Shown here piece after piece: positions 20,738 through 29,822 of a DNA stretch of 64,000 bases. Each line of letters starts with the position of its first letter. Positions within the stretch are counted from its first letter, which is position 1. A model generated the notes under the pieces. That model had not been told where the DNA came from. It ran no database searches and saw only the letters and a program-made list of their open reading frames with translations. Both the position numbers and the translations under genes were made by a program. Origin of the DNA: Streptomyces sp. MST-110588. Lineage in GTDB: Bacteria > Actinomycetota > Actinomycetes > Streptomycetales > Streptomycetaceae. The stretch lies in NCBI RefSeq assembly GCF_022695595.1, contig NZ_CP074380.1, forward strand, positions 992,001 through 1,056,000. The letters run 5' to 3'.

Positions 20738-22396
20738 GTGGCAGCAGACGGCTTCGACTTCAGTCCTGGGGCCCAGGTCCCGTTGTCCGGCGGGGCCGGG
20801 CAGACCGCGGCGACGCAGGCTCTGGCCTCGGCGGCGTACCGGGACAGCAAGCTCTCCGACATATCCAAGGCCGACTCCGACACCACCAAATCGGAGATCA
20901 AAAAGCCCAGGCTGTCCCTTTTCGAGCCGAATCTGGGCGAGGCGTTCTCGCGGGCCGTGCAGGCGCGGATGCTCGGCGGCGGCCGGGGAGCGCTCATCCA
21001 GTCCTTCGGGATCGAGCCGCAGACCGTCGTCGAACACTGCCTGTCCGCCAACCGCATCCGCAAGCTGCGTGACATCAAACTGACCGTCGTCATGCTGGTG
21101 TTCGGACTGCTGTTCCTGCCCGGGGTGCTGCTGTGGCTCGGCGCCTTCCAGTTGAAGAAGACCCTGTCCAGGGCGGGGGGCGCCGGGACCTCCCTGCTGG
21201 GCGGCGCGGTACTGCTGGTGGTCGCCGGACTCGCGGTGCTCTTCCTGGTCAAGCTGCCGTTCACCGGCTTCTGGTCGATCTACCTGCGGGCCATGATGGT
21301 GGCGCCGGTCATAGGCTGGTGGTGGGCCAAGAGGATCTGCGAGTCCACCGCCAGAGAGCTGCGGGACGCCTGGAAGAGCCTGCTGGAAGGCGGCGGCGTG
21401 GCGACCAAGATCCCCGAGGCCGTACCCCAGGACCCGGGCGAGACGGCCGCGGAGACGCTGCGTCACAACCTCGCCAAGCTCTCCGCCGAGCAGCAGAGCA
21501 ACGTCGCCTTCTACGCCGGCCCCAACGGCATATTGGGGATGGGGACGCGCTGGGGGAGCTGGCAGCTCGCCGAGGAGCTGCGGCCCGCCGAGGAGGGCGC
21601 GGAGATCCACCCGTTCCGGAGCTGGGACGTCATACGGGCCGTGCACGACCGGCTGCGGCTGCTGGAGCGCAGTCCGCTGCACACCGGCGGCTTCAAGGAG
21701 CCGCCCTCGGTCCGGCACTGGATCGTGGTACCGGTCGGCGAGAACGCCAAGTCGGTGTCCCGGCCGGAGGGCACGGACATCGAGGCGTTCCAGGTCCGCA
21801 GCCACGAGATAGAACGGATCTGCAACGAGCAGCAGTTCGGCAGCGGCAGCCGGCACTACCTCGGTGTGCAGTTCGTGCTGTGGGACGGCCAGTTGGTGCT
21901 GACGCTGCTGATCACGGTCACCGTGCTCCACGAGACCCTGCGCATCGAGGTGACCGGCCACGCCCTGGGGCCGGTGAACTCCCTGTTCACCGCCAAGCCC
22001 GCGCCCAAGACCAAGAGCGTCTCCAAGGTTTTCAAGTTCTGGGAGACCAAGACCCACCAACTGCCGCTGGTGGACGCGAGCGAGGTGGTACGGCTCGCCG
22101 CGCGGGCCCCGCTGACGTGGTTCCCCGGGTTCCTGGAGTTCCTGGGCGGCAAGCTCGTCCTGCCCGAGCCGTTCGGGCTGCGCCACGCCTGGGCCGACAA
22201 GCCGTGGCGGCACCGCTTCATGGCGGACGACGCGCTGCGGGCGGCCACGCCGGTGCTGCGGGTGGTGCACGCCGCCGCCCTGAGTGTGCTCAAGGACAAC
22301 GGCGTGAACACCACCCGCTTCGACAACCGCTCGCTGGTGCTCAGCGGCATGGTGCAGAGCGCGGAGCCGCGCCGGGCGGACGAGTACCGCGCCTGA
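20738..22396 (+). CDS. Large membrane protein, function unknown
   Basis: This 552-residue protein starts with GTG. After an N-terminal 90-residue soluble part come two or three adjacent membrane segments (about residues 110-200: VVMLVFGLLFLPGVLLWLGA, LLGGAVLLVVAGLAVLFLV, MVAPVIGWWWAKRI). A large soluble C-terminal domain contains another hydrophobic stretch around LVLTLLITVTVLHETL. I recognise no enzymatic motif. It occupies the expected position downstream of the EF-G-like gene, separated by a hairpin and with its own leader. Confidence 0.85.
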   Translation: MAADGFDFSPGAQVPLSGGAGQTAATQALASAAYRDSKLSDISKADSDTTKSEIKKPRLSLFEPNLGEAFSRAVQARMLGGGRGALIQSFGIEPQTVVEHCLSANRIRKLRDIKLTVVMLVFGLLFLPGVLLWLGAFQLKKTLSRAGGAGTSLLGGAVLLVVAGLAVLFLVKLPFTGFWSIYLRAMMVAPVIGWWWAKRICESTARELRDAWKSLLEGGGVATKIPEAVPQDPGETAAETLRHNLAKLSAEQQSNVAFYAGPNGILGMGTRWGSWQLAEELRPAEEGAEIHPFRSWDVIRAVHDRLRLLERSPLHTGGFKEPPSVRHWIVVPVGENAKSVSRPEGTDIEAFQVRSHEIERICNEQQFGSGSRHYLGVQFVLWDGQLVLTLLITVTVLHETLRIEVTGHALGPVNSLFTAKPAPKTKSVSKVFKFWETKTHQLPLVDASEVVRLAARAPLTWFPGFLEFLGGKLVLPEPFGLRHAWADKPWRHRFMADDALRAATPVLRVVHAAALSVLKDNGVNTTRFDNRSLVLSGMVQSAEPRRADEYRA

Positions 22397-22460
22397 CCTG
22401 CGGATGCGTGCCACGCCGGGCGGTGGGACGCGTGCCGCGTCCCACCGGTGGACGGTGCCA

Positions 22461-22511
22461 CGCCGCACGGGCCGCCGTGCCTGTTCGCCGGGTACGGCGG
22501 CCCGTGCGGCG
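22461..22511. terminator. Strong bidirectional hairpin between convergent genes
   Basis: Perfect 18-bp arms (22461-22478 and 22494-22511, CGCCGCACGGGCCGCCGT and its complement) enclose a 15-base loop. It lies between the plus-strand membrane gene and the minus-strand beta-propeller gene and abuts the latter's stop. Confidence 0.85.
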
Positions 22512-22512
22512 G

Positions 22513-23738
22513 TCAGCGGAAGATCCCGGTGTGGCCCAGGGAGTAGCGGCCCGGCTGCGGGTAGACGGCCAGGCCGTGCGGCCCCTCCCCCACCGGGATC
22601 TTCGCCAGCGTCTTGCCCGTACGGGTGTCCAGCGCGTACACCTCCGAGTTGTAACGTCCGGACAGCCACAGCACATTGCCGTCCGCGGAGACACCGCCCA
22701 TGTCCGGGCTGCCACCGCCGGGAATGTGCCACTTGTCCACGAGAGCGCCGCTCTTGAAGTCCAGCAGTGACACCGAGCCCTCGCCGCGGTTGGAGATGTA
22801 CATCTTCTTGGAGTCCCGGCTGACATAAAGGCCGTGCGCGCCCTTGCCGGTGGGCAGCAGCCGCGGCGTGGTGAACCGGTCCCCGTCCAGCACCCACACC
22901 CCGTCGGCCATCATGTCCGCGATGTACCAGGTCTTCCCGTCCGGCGAGACCTTCACGTCCTGCGGCATCGCACCCCGGAAGGGCAGCTTCTGCTGGCCGA
23001 TCACCTGCATCTTCTCGGTGTCGACCTTCAGCAGCTCGGCCGAGAACTCGCAGGAGACGACGAAGTAGCGCCCGTCCGCGGAGAAGTCGGCGTGGTTGAC
23101 CCCCGCGCAGGTGACCGGGACCGTCTTGCGCACCGCCATGGTGTGGGGGTCCCGGAAGACCAGCTCCTTGTCCATGGAGGCCATCACCACGGCGTACTTC
23201 CCGTTGGGCGTGAAGTAGAGGTTGTACGGGTCGTGGACGTCGACGGGCTTGCCGGCCCGGCCGGTCGCGGGGTCGATCGGCGTGAGGTCGTGGCCCCGGT
23301 TGTTGTTCACCCACAGCGTCTTCAGGTCCCACGACGGCACGACGTGCTGCGGCTGCACCCCGACCGGGATCGTCTCGATGACCTTGTACGTCCTGGGGTC
23401 GATGACGCTGACCGTGTTGGAGTTGGTGTTGGGCACGTACACCCGCGACGGGAAGTTCCGCACCCGCGGCACCAGCATGTCGGGGCGGTCCGCCGCGTAC
23501 ACGTCGTTCTCCTCCAGCGGCGGCGGCATGCCGGGCAGGCCGGGCCGGGCGGTCTTCTTCGGCGCGGGCCGCTCGGCCGTGGGGCTGGGGCGGGGGTCTT
23601 GTCGGCGGCCTCCAGGTCGGTGCCGCCGCCGCAGCCGGCCGCCGCCACCAGCGCGCAGGCCGTGGCGAACAGCGCCGTCCGGCGGCCGGCCCGGCGGCCC
23701 TCGTACGTGCCGCCCGTCACCCGGCGGGCACGCGTCAC
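22513..23738 (-). CDS. YVTN-type beta-propeller lipoprotein, frame-shifted near the N-terminus
   Basis: From about 23540 down to 22513 the frame encodes repeated propeller blades: VYVPNTNSNTVSVIDPRTY, IPVGVQPQHVVPSWD, VSPDGKTWYIADMMADGVW, SGRYNSEVYALDTRTGKTL. The upstream lipoprotein signal (TALFATACALVAAAGC, with Cys as lipidation site) is in a different frame. The two frames join sensibly in the C-rich stretch around 23560-23600, where the C-rich strand reads CCCCCGCCCCAGCCCC. A one-base indel there would restore one protein of about 400 residues. Start candidates in the signal frame are GTG at 23738 or 23720. An ATG at 23897 joined to the upstream stop as TGATG would add a repetitive Arg/Asp/His/Gln leader. 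The function is unknown; propellers of this type are usually extracytoplasmic binding proteins. Confidence 0.8.
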
Positions 23739-23789
23739 CGTGTGAGGGGCAGGGTCGTCCTGTCGGCCGGGGCCGCTTCGACGAGCGCG

Positions 23790-23861
23790 GCTGTCCCGTC
23801 GAGCACGACTGTCTTGATGATCAGGGTCGTCTTGATGAGCACGGCTGTCTTGATGCGCACG
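23790..23861. repeat. Four tandem 18-bp repeats
   Basis: The units are 23790-23807, 23808-23825, 23826-23843 and 23844-23861, with a consensus close to GCTGTCTTGATGAGCACG. In the minus-strand frame of the lipoprotein signal they would encode six-residue units such as RAHQDS. They lie just downstream of the deacetylase-like gene, in the region that may be leader or coding sequence for the propeller protein. Confidence 0.75.
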
Positions 23862-23896
23862 GTCGTCACGGTCTTCGATACGGGTCCGGTCAGCCA

Positions 23897-24739
23897 TCAG
23901 GTCACTAGCTCCGTTGTCGTCACCGCGCGCAGTCCGCGCCGGTGCAGGCCGTCGAGGATCGGGGGCAGCGCGGCGAGCGTACCGGCATGCCCGAAGTGCA
24001 GGCTCACCACCGAGCCCGGGCGGATACGGTCCAGTACGGTACGCCGGACGGCCGCCGGTCCGGGATCCTCGGCGTCCAGGGAGTCCACGTCGTAGGACAG
24101 GACGTGCGGATAACCGGCCTCCCGGGCAAGGCGGGTCACCAGTCCGGTGGCGTGCTGCGTCCGTGAGGGGCGGAACCAGCTTCCGATCGACCCGGTGAGG
24201 GCGCGCAGCCGGTCGGCGCACCGGCTGATCTCCGCGTACGCCTCGCGGGCGGGCAGCGCGCCGATGTCCAGGTGCCGCATGGTGTGGTTGCCCAGTTCGT
24301 GGCCACCGTCCAGGATCCGGCGGGCGATGGCCGGCTGCTCCTCCAGCCAGGTGCCGACGGCCAGGACGGTGACCTTGGCGCCGGCCTCTTCGGCCCGCGT
24401 CAGCAGCGCGGTGGCCAGGGCCGGGTCGCCCTGGCCGTGGAAGGTGAGCGCGACCTGCCGTCCGGTGCGCGATCCGTGGCCGATCTCCACGGGCAGTCCG
24501 GGAACGCGAGTGGGGGGCCGCGCGCGGAGCGGGGCGGCCCCCGGTGGGGCGGCACCCGGCGAGGCGGGGTGCGCGGAGCCGGGTCCGCCACCGCCGGCAC
24601 CGCCCGGGTGCGGCGTACCGGAGGCCGGGGCGCCCGCGGTGTCCGTACGGCCTTGGGCGCAGCCCGGCGCGAGGGCGCCGACGGCCGCGGTGGAGAGAGC
24701 CACGCGCAGCACGGAGCGCCGTTGTAGGGAGGTCACCAC
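23897..24739 (-). CDS. Polysaccharide deacetylase-like lipoprotein with degenerate active site
   Basis: This 280-residue exported protein has the signal RRSVLRVALSTAAVGALAPGC, which includes a twin arginine and a candidate lipidation Cys. A 60-residue Gly/Pro/Ala linker follows, then a NodB-homology domain. The metal-binding histidine motif GNHTMRH and the RPSRTQ and YDVDSLD segments are present. The first catalytic motif reads LTFHGQGD where active deacetylases have TFDDGP, so a canonical base is missing. The start is GTG (24739 or 24736). It is joined by TGATG to the frame leading into the propeller lipoprotein. A cell-wall sugar-binding or altered hydrolase role is inference. Confidence 0.85.
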   Translation of the reverse strand: MVTSLQRRSVLRVALSTAAVGALAPGCAQGRTDTAGAPASGTPHPGGAGGGGPGSAHPASPGAAPPGAAPLRARPPTRVPGLPVEIGHGSRTGRQVALTFHGQGDPALATALLTRAEEAGAKVTVLAVGTWLEEQPAIARRILDGGHELGNHTMRHLDIGALPAREAYAEISRCADRLRALTGSIGSWFRPSRTQHATGLVTRLAREAGYPHVLSYDVDSLDAEDPGPAAVRRTVLDRIRPGSVVSLHFGHAGTLAALPPILDGLHRRGLRAVTTTELVT

Positions 24740-24886
24740 ACCATTAGAGGGGCAATCATCCCAAAACCGGTAGATTTATCGGATTTTTGCGTTGCGTGTC
24801 TCTTTTGCCCGGCGTGTCGCCCGCGTCCACCCCTGCGTTTGCGTACGCTGGCGGGTCCGGAAGCGTACGGGCGGCCGGAACCGGAT

Positions 24887-25435
24887 CTACGCGGACGGCC
24901 AGGCGTCCGCGAGCAGCGCGCGGGTGTCGGCCAGGAGCTGCGGCAGCACCTTGGTGTGCCCGACCACCGGCATGAAGTTCGTGTCCCCGCCCCACCGCGG
25001 CACGACGTGCTGGTGCAGATGGGCGGCGATCCCGGCGCCGGCGACCCCGCCCTGGTTCATGCCGATGTTGAAGCCGTGCGCCCCCGACGCGGTGCGCAGC
25101 GCACCCATCGCCCGCTTGGTGAACTCCGCCAGTTCCAGGGTCTCCGCCTCGTCCAGCTCCGTGTAGTCGGCGACGTGCCGGAAGGGGACGACCATGAGGT
25201 GGCCACCGGTGTACGGGTAGAGGTTGAGCACCGCGTAGACCCGCTCACCGCGGGCGGTCACGAGCCCGTCCTCGTCGGACTTGGCCGGGATCGTACAGAA
25301 CGGGCAGCCGTCCTCGGCCCCCGGACCGGTCGGCTTGTTCTCCCCCTGGATGTAGGCCATCCGGTGGGGCGTCCACAGGCGCTGGAAGGCGTCCGGGGTC
25401 CCGACTCCGATCTGCTGTTCCGGCTCAGTCGTCAT
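24887..25435 (-). CDS. HIT-family nucleotide-binding protein
   Basis: This 182-residue protein has the histidine triad in HLHQHVVPRWGGD and the N-terminal CPFC motif expected for a zinc-containing HIT branch. HIT proteins hydrolyse or transfer nucleotidyl groups, for example on diadenosine polyphosphates. An ATG at 25435 gives MTTEPEQQIGVGTPDAFQRL; another ATG at 25447 is in frame. Neither has a convincing ribosome site, so the transcript may be leaderless. It lies downstream of thrS, separated by two hairpins. Confidence 0.93.
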   Translation of the reverse strand: MTTEPEQQIGVGTPDAFQRLWTPHRMAYIQGENKPTGPGAEDGCPFCTIPAKSDEDGLVTARGERVYAVLNLYPYTGGHLMVVPFRHVADYTELDEAETLELAEFTKRAMGALRTASGAHGFNIGMNQGGVAGAGIAAHLHQHVVPRWGGDTNFMPVVGHTKVLPQLLADTRALLADAWPSA

Positions 25436-25476
25436 GGTGTGCAGCATATTCGCCCGCGGCGGGCGAAACGCAGAGA

Positions 25477-25503
25477 GGGGGCGGTCCCGGCGGGACCGCC
25501 CCC
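25477..25503 (-). terminator. Hairpin between thrS and the HIT gene
   Basis: A perfect 12-bp inverted repeat (GGGGGCGGTCCC with its complement) has a 3-base loop. It is the second hairpin downstream of thrS on the minus strand. Confidence 0.75.
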
Positions 25504-25568
25504 TGAAACTCCGCGTGCACGGCAACCACGGCACCTTGTACCTGTGCGCGCTCCGGATCCTGGGATCA

Positions 25569-25586
25569 CCCCCGCGTCGGCGGGGG
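25569..25586 (-). terminator. Short hairpin directly after thrS
   Basis: CCCCCGC and GCGGGGG flank a GTCG loop, seven bases beyond the thrS stop codon. Confidence 0.55.
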
Positions 25587-25592
25587 CATTCC

Positions 25593-27575
25593 TCACACCT
25601 GGACGCGGCGCTCCACCACGTCGACGAGCTTCGCGATCGCTTCGTTGCGGGCGATCCCGTTCTCCTGCGACCCGTCCCGGTACCGGAACGACACCGAGCC
25701 CGCGTTCATGTCGTCGTCACCGACGATGACCATGAACGGCACCTTGCTCCGCTGAGCGTTCCTGATCTTCTTCTGCATCCGGTCCGACGAGGCGTCCACC
25801 TCGACCCGCAGCCCGTGCTTCCTCGCCTCCTGCGCGAACTCCTGGAGGTAGGGCACGTGCGCGTCACCGACCGGGATGCCGACCGCCTGCACCGGAGCGA
25901 GCCAGGCCGGGAAGGCACCCGCGTAGTGCTCCAGCAGCACGCCGAAGAACCGCTCGATCGAACCGAACAGCGCGCGGTGCAGCATGACGGGCTGCTGCTT
26001 GGAGCCGTCCGCCGCGGTGTACTCCAGACCGAACCGCTTGGGCTGGTTGAAGTCGACCTGGAGGGTGGACATCTGCCAGGAGCGGCCGATGGCGTCCCGC
26101 GCCTGCACGGAGATCTTCGGGCCGTAGTACGCGGCGCCGCCCGGGTCCGGGACCAGCGGCAGGCCCTGCTTCTCGGCGGCCTGGCGCAGCGCCTCGGTGG
26201 CCTCCTCCCAGTCCTCGTCCGAGCCGATGAACTTGTCCGACTCCGGATCGCGGGTGGACAGCTCCAGCTCGAAGTCGCTCAGGCCGTAGTCGCGCAGCAG
26301 GTCGAGCACGAAGGTCAGGAGCGTGTCCAGCTCCTGGGGCATCTGCTCCTTGGTGCAGTAGATGTGCGAGTCGTCCTGCGTGAAGCCGCGCGAGCGGGTC
26401 AGGCCGTGCACGACGCCCGACTTCTCGTACCGGTACACGGTCCCGAACTCGAACAGCCGCAGCGGCAGTTCGCGGTAGGACCGGCCGCGCGACTTGAAGA
26501 TCAGGTTGTGCATCGGGCAGTTCATGGCCTTGAGCCGGTAGTTCTGCCCGTCGAACTCGATGGGCGGGAACATGCCGTCCGCGTAGTGCGGCAGGTGCCC
26601 CGAGGTCTCGAAGAGGTGTTCCTTGGAGATGTGCGGGGTGTTGACGAACTCGTAGCCCGAGTCCTCGTGCCGCTTGCGGGAGTAGTCCTCCATCACCTTG
26701 CGGACCACGCCGCCCTTGGGGTGGAAGACCGCGAGGCCGGGGCCCAGCTCCTCAGGGAAGGAGAACAGGTCCAGCTCCGCGCCCAGCTTGCGGTGGTCGC
26801 GCTTCTCCGCCTCGGCCAGGAACTCCAGGTACGCCTTCAGCTCGTCCTTGGACGGCCAGGCGGTGCCGTAGATGCGCTGGAGCTGCGGGTTGCGCTCGCT
26901 GCCCCGCCAGTACGCGGCGGCCGAGCGCATCAGCTTGAAGGCGGGGATGACGCGGGTGGTCGGCAGGTGCGGACCTCGGCACAGGTCCTTCCAGCACAGC
27001 TCGCCGGTCTTGGCGTCGAGGTTGTCGTAGATGGTCAGCTCGCCGGCGCCCACCTCGGCGTCCGCGCCGTCGGCGGCCTGTGCGGCGTTGCCCTTGAGGC
27101 CGATCAGTTCGAGCTTGTACGGCTCGCCGGCCAGCTCCACCCGGGCGTCCTCGTCGGTGGTGACCCGGCGCGAGAACTTCTGCCCGCGCTTCTGGATCTC
27201 CTGCATCTTCTTCTCGATGCGCTTGAGGTCCTCGGGGGTGAAGGGCTCCTTGACGTCGAAGTCGTAGTAGAAGCCGTCCCGGATGGGCGGGCCGATGCCG
27301 AGCTTGGCCTCGGGGAAGAGCTCCTGCACGGCCTGCGCCATCACGTGGGCGGTGGAGTGGCGCAGGATGTTCAGGCCGTCCTCGGAGGAGATCTCGACGG
27401 GCTCGACCTCGTCGCCGTCGGCCAGCTCGTACGCGAGGTCCTTCAGCTCCCCGGCCACCCGCGCGGCGACCACGGTGCGCTCGCCCTGGAAGAGGTCGGC
27501 GGCCGTAGTTCCCGTCGTCACCACGCGTTCTTCCCGCTCGGAATCGCGTTGGACGGTCACACGGACGTCTGACAC
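25593..27575 (-). CDS. thrS: Threonine-tRNA ligase
   Basis: This 660-residue class II synthetase charges tRNA-Thr. An N-terminal TGS domain and the editing domain ([16 protein letters not shown]) precede the catalytic core, with the zinc-site segment [10 protein letters not shown], motif 2 [20 protein letters not shown] and the C-terminal anticodon-binding domain ([17 protein letters not shown]). A GTG at 27575 has AGGAGA five bases upstream and gives the typical [12 protein letters not shown] start. An ATG at 27593 lies just upstream in frame. No T-box-like leader is evident in the short space before it. Confidence 0.98.
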   Translation of the reverse strand: MSDVRVTVQRDSEREERVVTTGTTAADLFQGERTVVAARVAGELKDLAYELADGDEVEPVEISSEDGLNILRHSTAHVMAQAVQELFPEAKLGIGPPIRDGFYYDFDVKEPFTPEDLKRIEKKMQEIQKRGQKFSRRVTTDEDARVELAGEPYKLELIGLKGNAAQAADGADAEVGAGELTIYDNLDAKTGELCWKDLCRGPHLPTTRVIPAFKLMRSAAAYWRGSERNPQLQRIYGTAWPSKDELKAYLEFLAEAEKRDHRKLGAELDLFSFPEELGPGLAVFHPKGGVVRKVMEDYSRKRHEDSGYEFVNTPHISKEHLFETSGHLPHYADGMFPPIEFDGQNYRLKAMNCPMHNLIFKSRGRSYRELPLRLFEFGTVYRYEKSGVVHGLTRSRGFTQDDSHIYCTKEQMPQELDTLLTFVLDLLRDYGLSDFELELSTRDPESDKFIGSDEDWEEATEALRQAAEKQGLPLVPDPGGAAYYGPKISVQARDAIGRSWQMSTLQVDFNQPKRFGLEYTAADGSKQQPVMLHRALFGSIERFFGVLLEHYAGAFPAWLAPVQAVGIPVGDAHVPYLQEFAQEARKHGLRVEVDASSDRMQKKIRNAQRSKVPFMVIVGDDDMNAGSVSFRYRDGSQENGIARNEAIAKLVDVVERRVQV

Positions 27576-27702
27576 CGGTCTCTCCTGACTCATGTCTGTG
27601 CACGGCAGCGATCGCTGCGCCATCGAATCGTACCGATTGCGCGGACCGGCTCGCCAAGCGGATGGGGCCGCCGTGGCGCGGGTGCCACGGCCCCCGGCGG
27701 CG

Positions 27703-28952
27703 TCATTCGCCGGCCGGCGGCCCGCCGCACACGTCCCCGAAGAGGTCCATGTTCTCCTGGAGCGACTTCAGCAGCCGGTCCCGTTCGGCCTCGTCGACCT
27801 GTACGGGGGTGACGTCGTGGGCCCCGGTGATCCGGCGGAAGCCGCCCCGGCTCTCCAGCCGGCCGTGCACCCGTACCGGCAGCCCGACCAGGTGGGCGTG
27901 GCCCGCGACCCGGTAGTCCTCCTCGGCCAGCACCGCCCGTACCTGGAGCACATCGGCCCCGGCGATCACCCGCAGCCGTACCGCGCCGGGCCCCTGTGGC
28001 CGCTCCCTGCGCAGCCGTACGACCGTGCCGGTGACCTGGACGGGCAGCGAGGGCTCCTCGCGTACGTAGCGCCGGGCGGCCTGCCGCAGGGCCGGCAGGT
28101 CGCCGGGGGAGAACTCCACCGGCTCGGGGCGGGCCGCGCGGCCGGCCGGCGCCCCGGCCGCCGGGGACCACTCCACCGAGATCCGTACCCCCCCCCGCGG
28201 ACCAGCGTGATCAGCGCCTCGGTCAGCTCGTGGCACACCCCCAGCTCCACGGCCGCGTCGAAGGCGTCCATGCCGCCGGTGGCCCGCTGGTAGTCGGTGG
28301 CGTCACGGGCCGCGTGCAGCGCCCGCTGGAGCCCGGCGACCACCGTGCGGCCCGCCGCCACCGGTACGTACGCGGTGAGCCGCCGGCCGGCCGGGGCGGG
28401 GCCCACCAGCACCTCGTCCATGAACGCCGCGGCCCGCCGTTTGTGCCGCGCGCCGTAGTAGCCGGCCCGGCCGTACGTGCCCAGCGCCCCGGCGATCAGC
28501 ATCGAGCGGGCCGCCGTGCGCAACTGCTCCTGGGCCACCCACGGCGTGGTGCCCGACCCGTCCTCCGGGACGTCCCGCTCCCAGCGGACCTCGTCGCTGG
28601 GCACCGCCAGGCCCGCCAGCACCTCACGGGCCGAGGGCGCGGCGCTGTGCGCGAGCGCGGCCAGCGCCTCCGCCAGCAGGTCGCCGCTGTCGGGGAAGGA
28701 GCGGTCGTGCGGCACCAGCAGGCTGGTGCCGCCGGCTCCGCCGGGCGGGGTCCAGCGCGCGTAGTGCCCCGCGGCGCCTCCCCTGCGCCGCCAGCCGTGG
28801 CGGGCCAGCAGCGCGCTGAGCACCGCCGGGTCGGGCTGCACGGGGCCGGTCCCGGAGGCGGGGCCGGGCCGGGGCAGCGGGCCGGGCCGCACGGGCCGCA
28901 GCGGCGTGGTGTTCGGTGGCCGGTAGGCGTGCTCGTCGGTCGGCCGGTGCAT
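27703..28952 (-). CDS. Uncharacterised actinobacterial protein, split by a frameshift at a nine-G tract
   Basis: The N-terminal frame runs from an ATG at 28952 ([14 protein letters not shown]) to the homopolymer at 28188-28196. The C-terminal frame continues from the homopolymer to 27703 (ISVEWSP to [10 protein letters not shown]). The natural join is LITLVRGGG then VRISVEWSP, which needs a tenth G. The restored product is about 415 residues. The C-terminal part contains [13 protein letters not shown] and [16 protein letters not shown], which suggest an OB-like beta fold. The N-terminal part has a conserved [20 protein letters not shown] segment. No known catalytic motif is seen. The ATG overlaps the DUF4365-like gene's stop as TGATG, so the two probably act together. 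Confidence 0.75.
28188..28196. repeat. Nine-base C/G homopolymer at the reading-frame break
   Basis: Nine consecutive C on the plus strand (nine G in the coding direction) mark exactly where the two halves of the 27703-28952 gene lose phase. Seven or ten bases would restore the frame. Confidence 0.9.
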
Positions 28953-29548
28953 CAAGGTCTCCCTCCCGCCCCGACCCGCGTCATGATCTCGCAGAGCGCA
29001 CGGTCGTCGAAGATCCGCGTGGTCGGGATGCGCACAGTGGTCCTGCGCCTGCCGGTCGCCTTGTGGCCGGCCAGGTTGGTCCAGTAGCAGCAGTGCCGCA
29101 GTTCGAGGCAGTCGTGGCCGGCCCGCAGCCAGTCCTCCTGGCTGCGCGGAACGAGCATCACGACGAGGATTTTGTGCACCGACACCGGCGTACGGGCCAG
29201 CTTGACCAGGTGGTCGTTGTCGAGCGTGAAGGAGAAGCTCGGGCCCGGCGGGTGGGGGGCGACCTGGTAGGTGCACTTGAGCTGCACCTTGATGGTGACC
29301 TCGTCGTCCACGGCGTGGCCGGCCGCGCCGTGGCTGACGTGCCAGTCGATGCCGTGGTCGGGGAAGGGCTGGGCCAGCGAGCAGCCCGCGGCGGCGGCGA
29401 CCGCGTGGAGGTAGCCCACCTGGAGGGTCTCCATGCAGGCGGTGGTGGCCAGTCCGCCGCGCGGCGGTGCCACCCGCTCGGGCGCCAGTCCGCCCGCGCG
29501 AAGTCCGGCACGGGCGGGGCCCCCGGGTTCGGGCTGTGCGAGCGTCAT
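28952..29548 (-). CDS. DUF4365-like protein
   Basis: This 198-residue soluble protein contains GIDWHVSHG, VTIKVQLKCT and CLELRHCCYW. The pattern of an acidic DW and a Lys in a V-x-VQLK-type strand is that of the DUF4365 group, which is distantly related to PD-(D/E)XK nucleases. The assignment is by motif and is moderate. The N-terminus from the ATG at 29548 is Pro/Gly/Ala-rich; the conserved fold begins near GLATTACMETLQVGYLHAVA. It precedes and overlaps the frame-shifted gene (TGATG). The pair could form a two-gene nuclease-like module of unknown purpose. Confidence 0.7.
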   Translation of the reverse strand: MTLAQPEPGGPARAGLRAGGLAPERVAPPRGGLATTACMETLQVGYLHAVAAAAGCSLAQPFPDHGIDWHVSHGAAGHAVDDEVTIKVQLKCTYQVAPHPPGPSFSFTLDNDHLVKLARTPVSVHKILVVMLVPRSQEDWLRAGHDCLELRHCCYWTNLAGHKATGRRRTTVRIPTTRIFDDRALCEIMTRVGAGGRP

Positions 29549-29822
29549 CGCTCCAGATGCCTTCCGGCCGGGCCGATCGAGGGTGACGGAGGGCGGGGGT
29601 AGGTGCGCCTGACGGCGCCTCAGCAGACGTCCGCACGCTTCCGGCGGACGCCTTCGCCGGACCGCGTGGGGTCGCGGCGGCCCGCCTCCTGTCCTGCCTG
29701 TGTTGTCTCCCGTCCAAGTGGTCAACAAACAACGGCGGTTCGACAACCGGAAGCCTCGGGTATCACCAGCTCGGGCGGTTCGCCTGGAACCACCCGCTGC
29801 ACGAACGCGAGGAGTTGTGAAC

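Noticed and set aside
27576..27702. T-box leader for thrS
   Set aside because: The space upstream is only about 130 bases and contains no T-box-like conserved motif or terminator/antiterminator pair.
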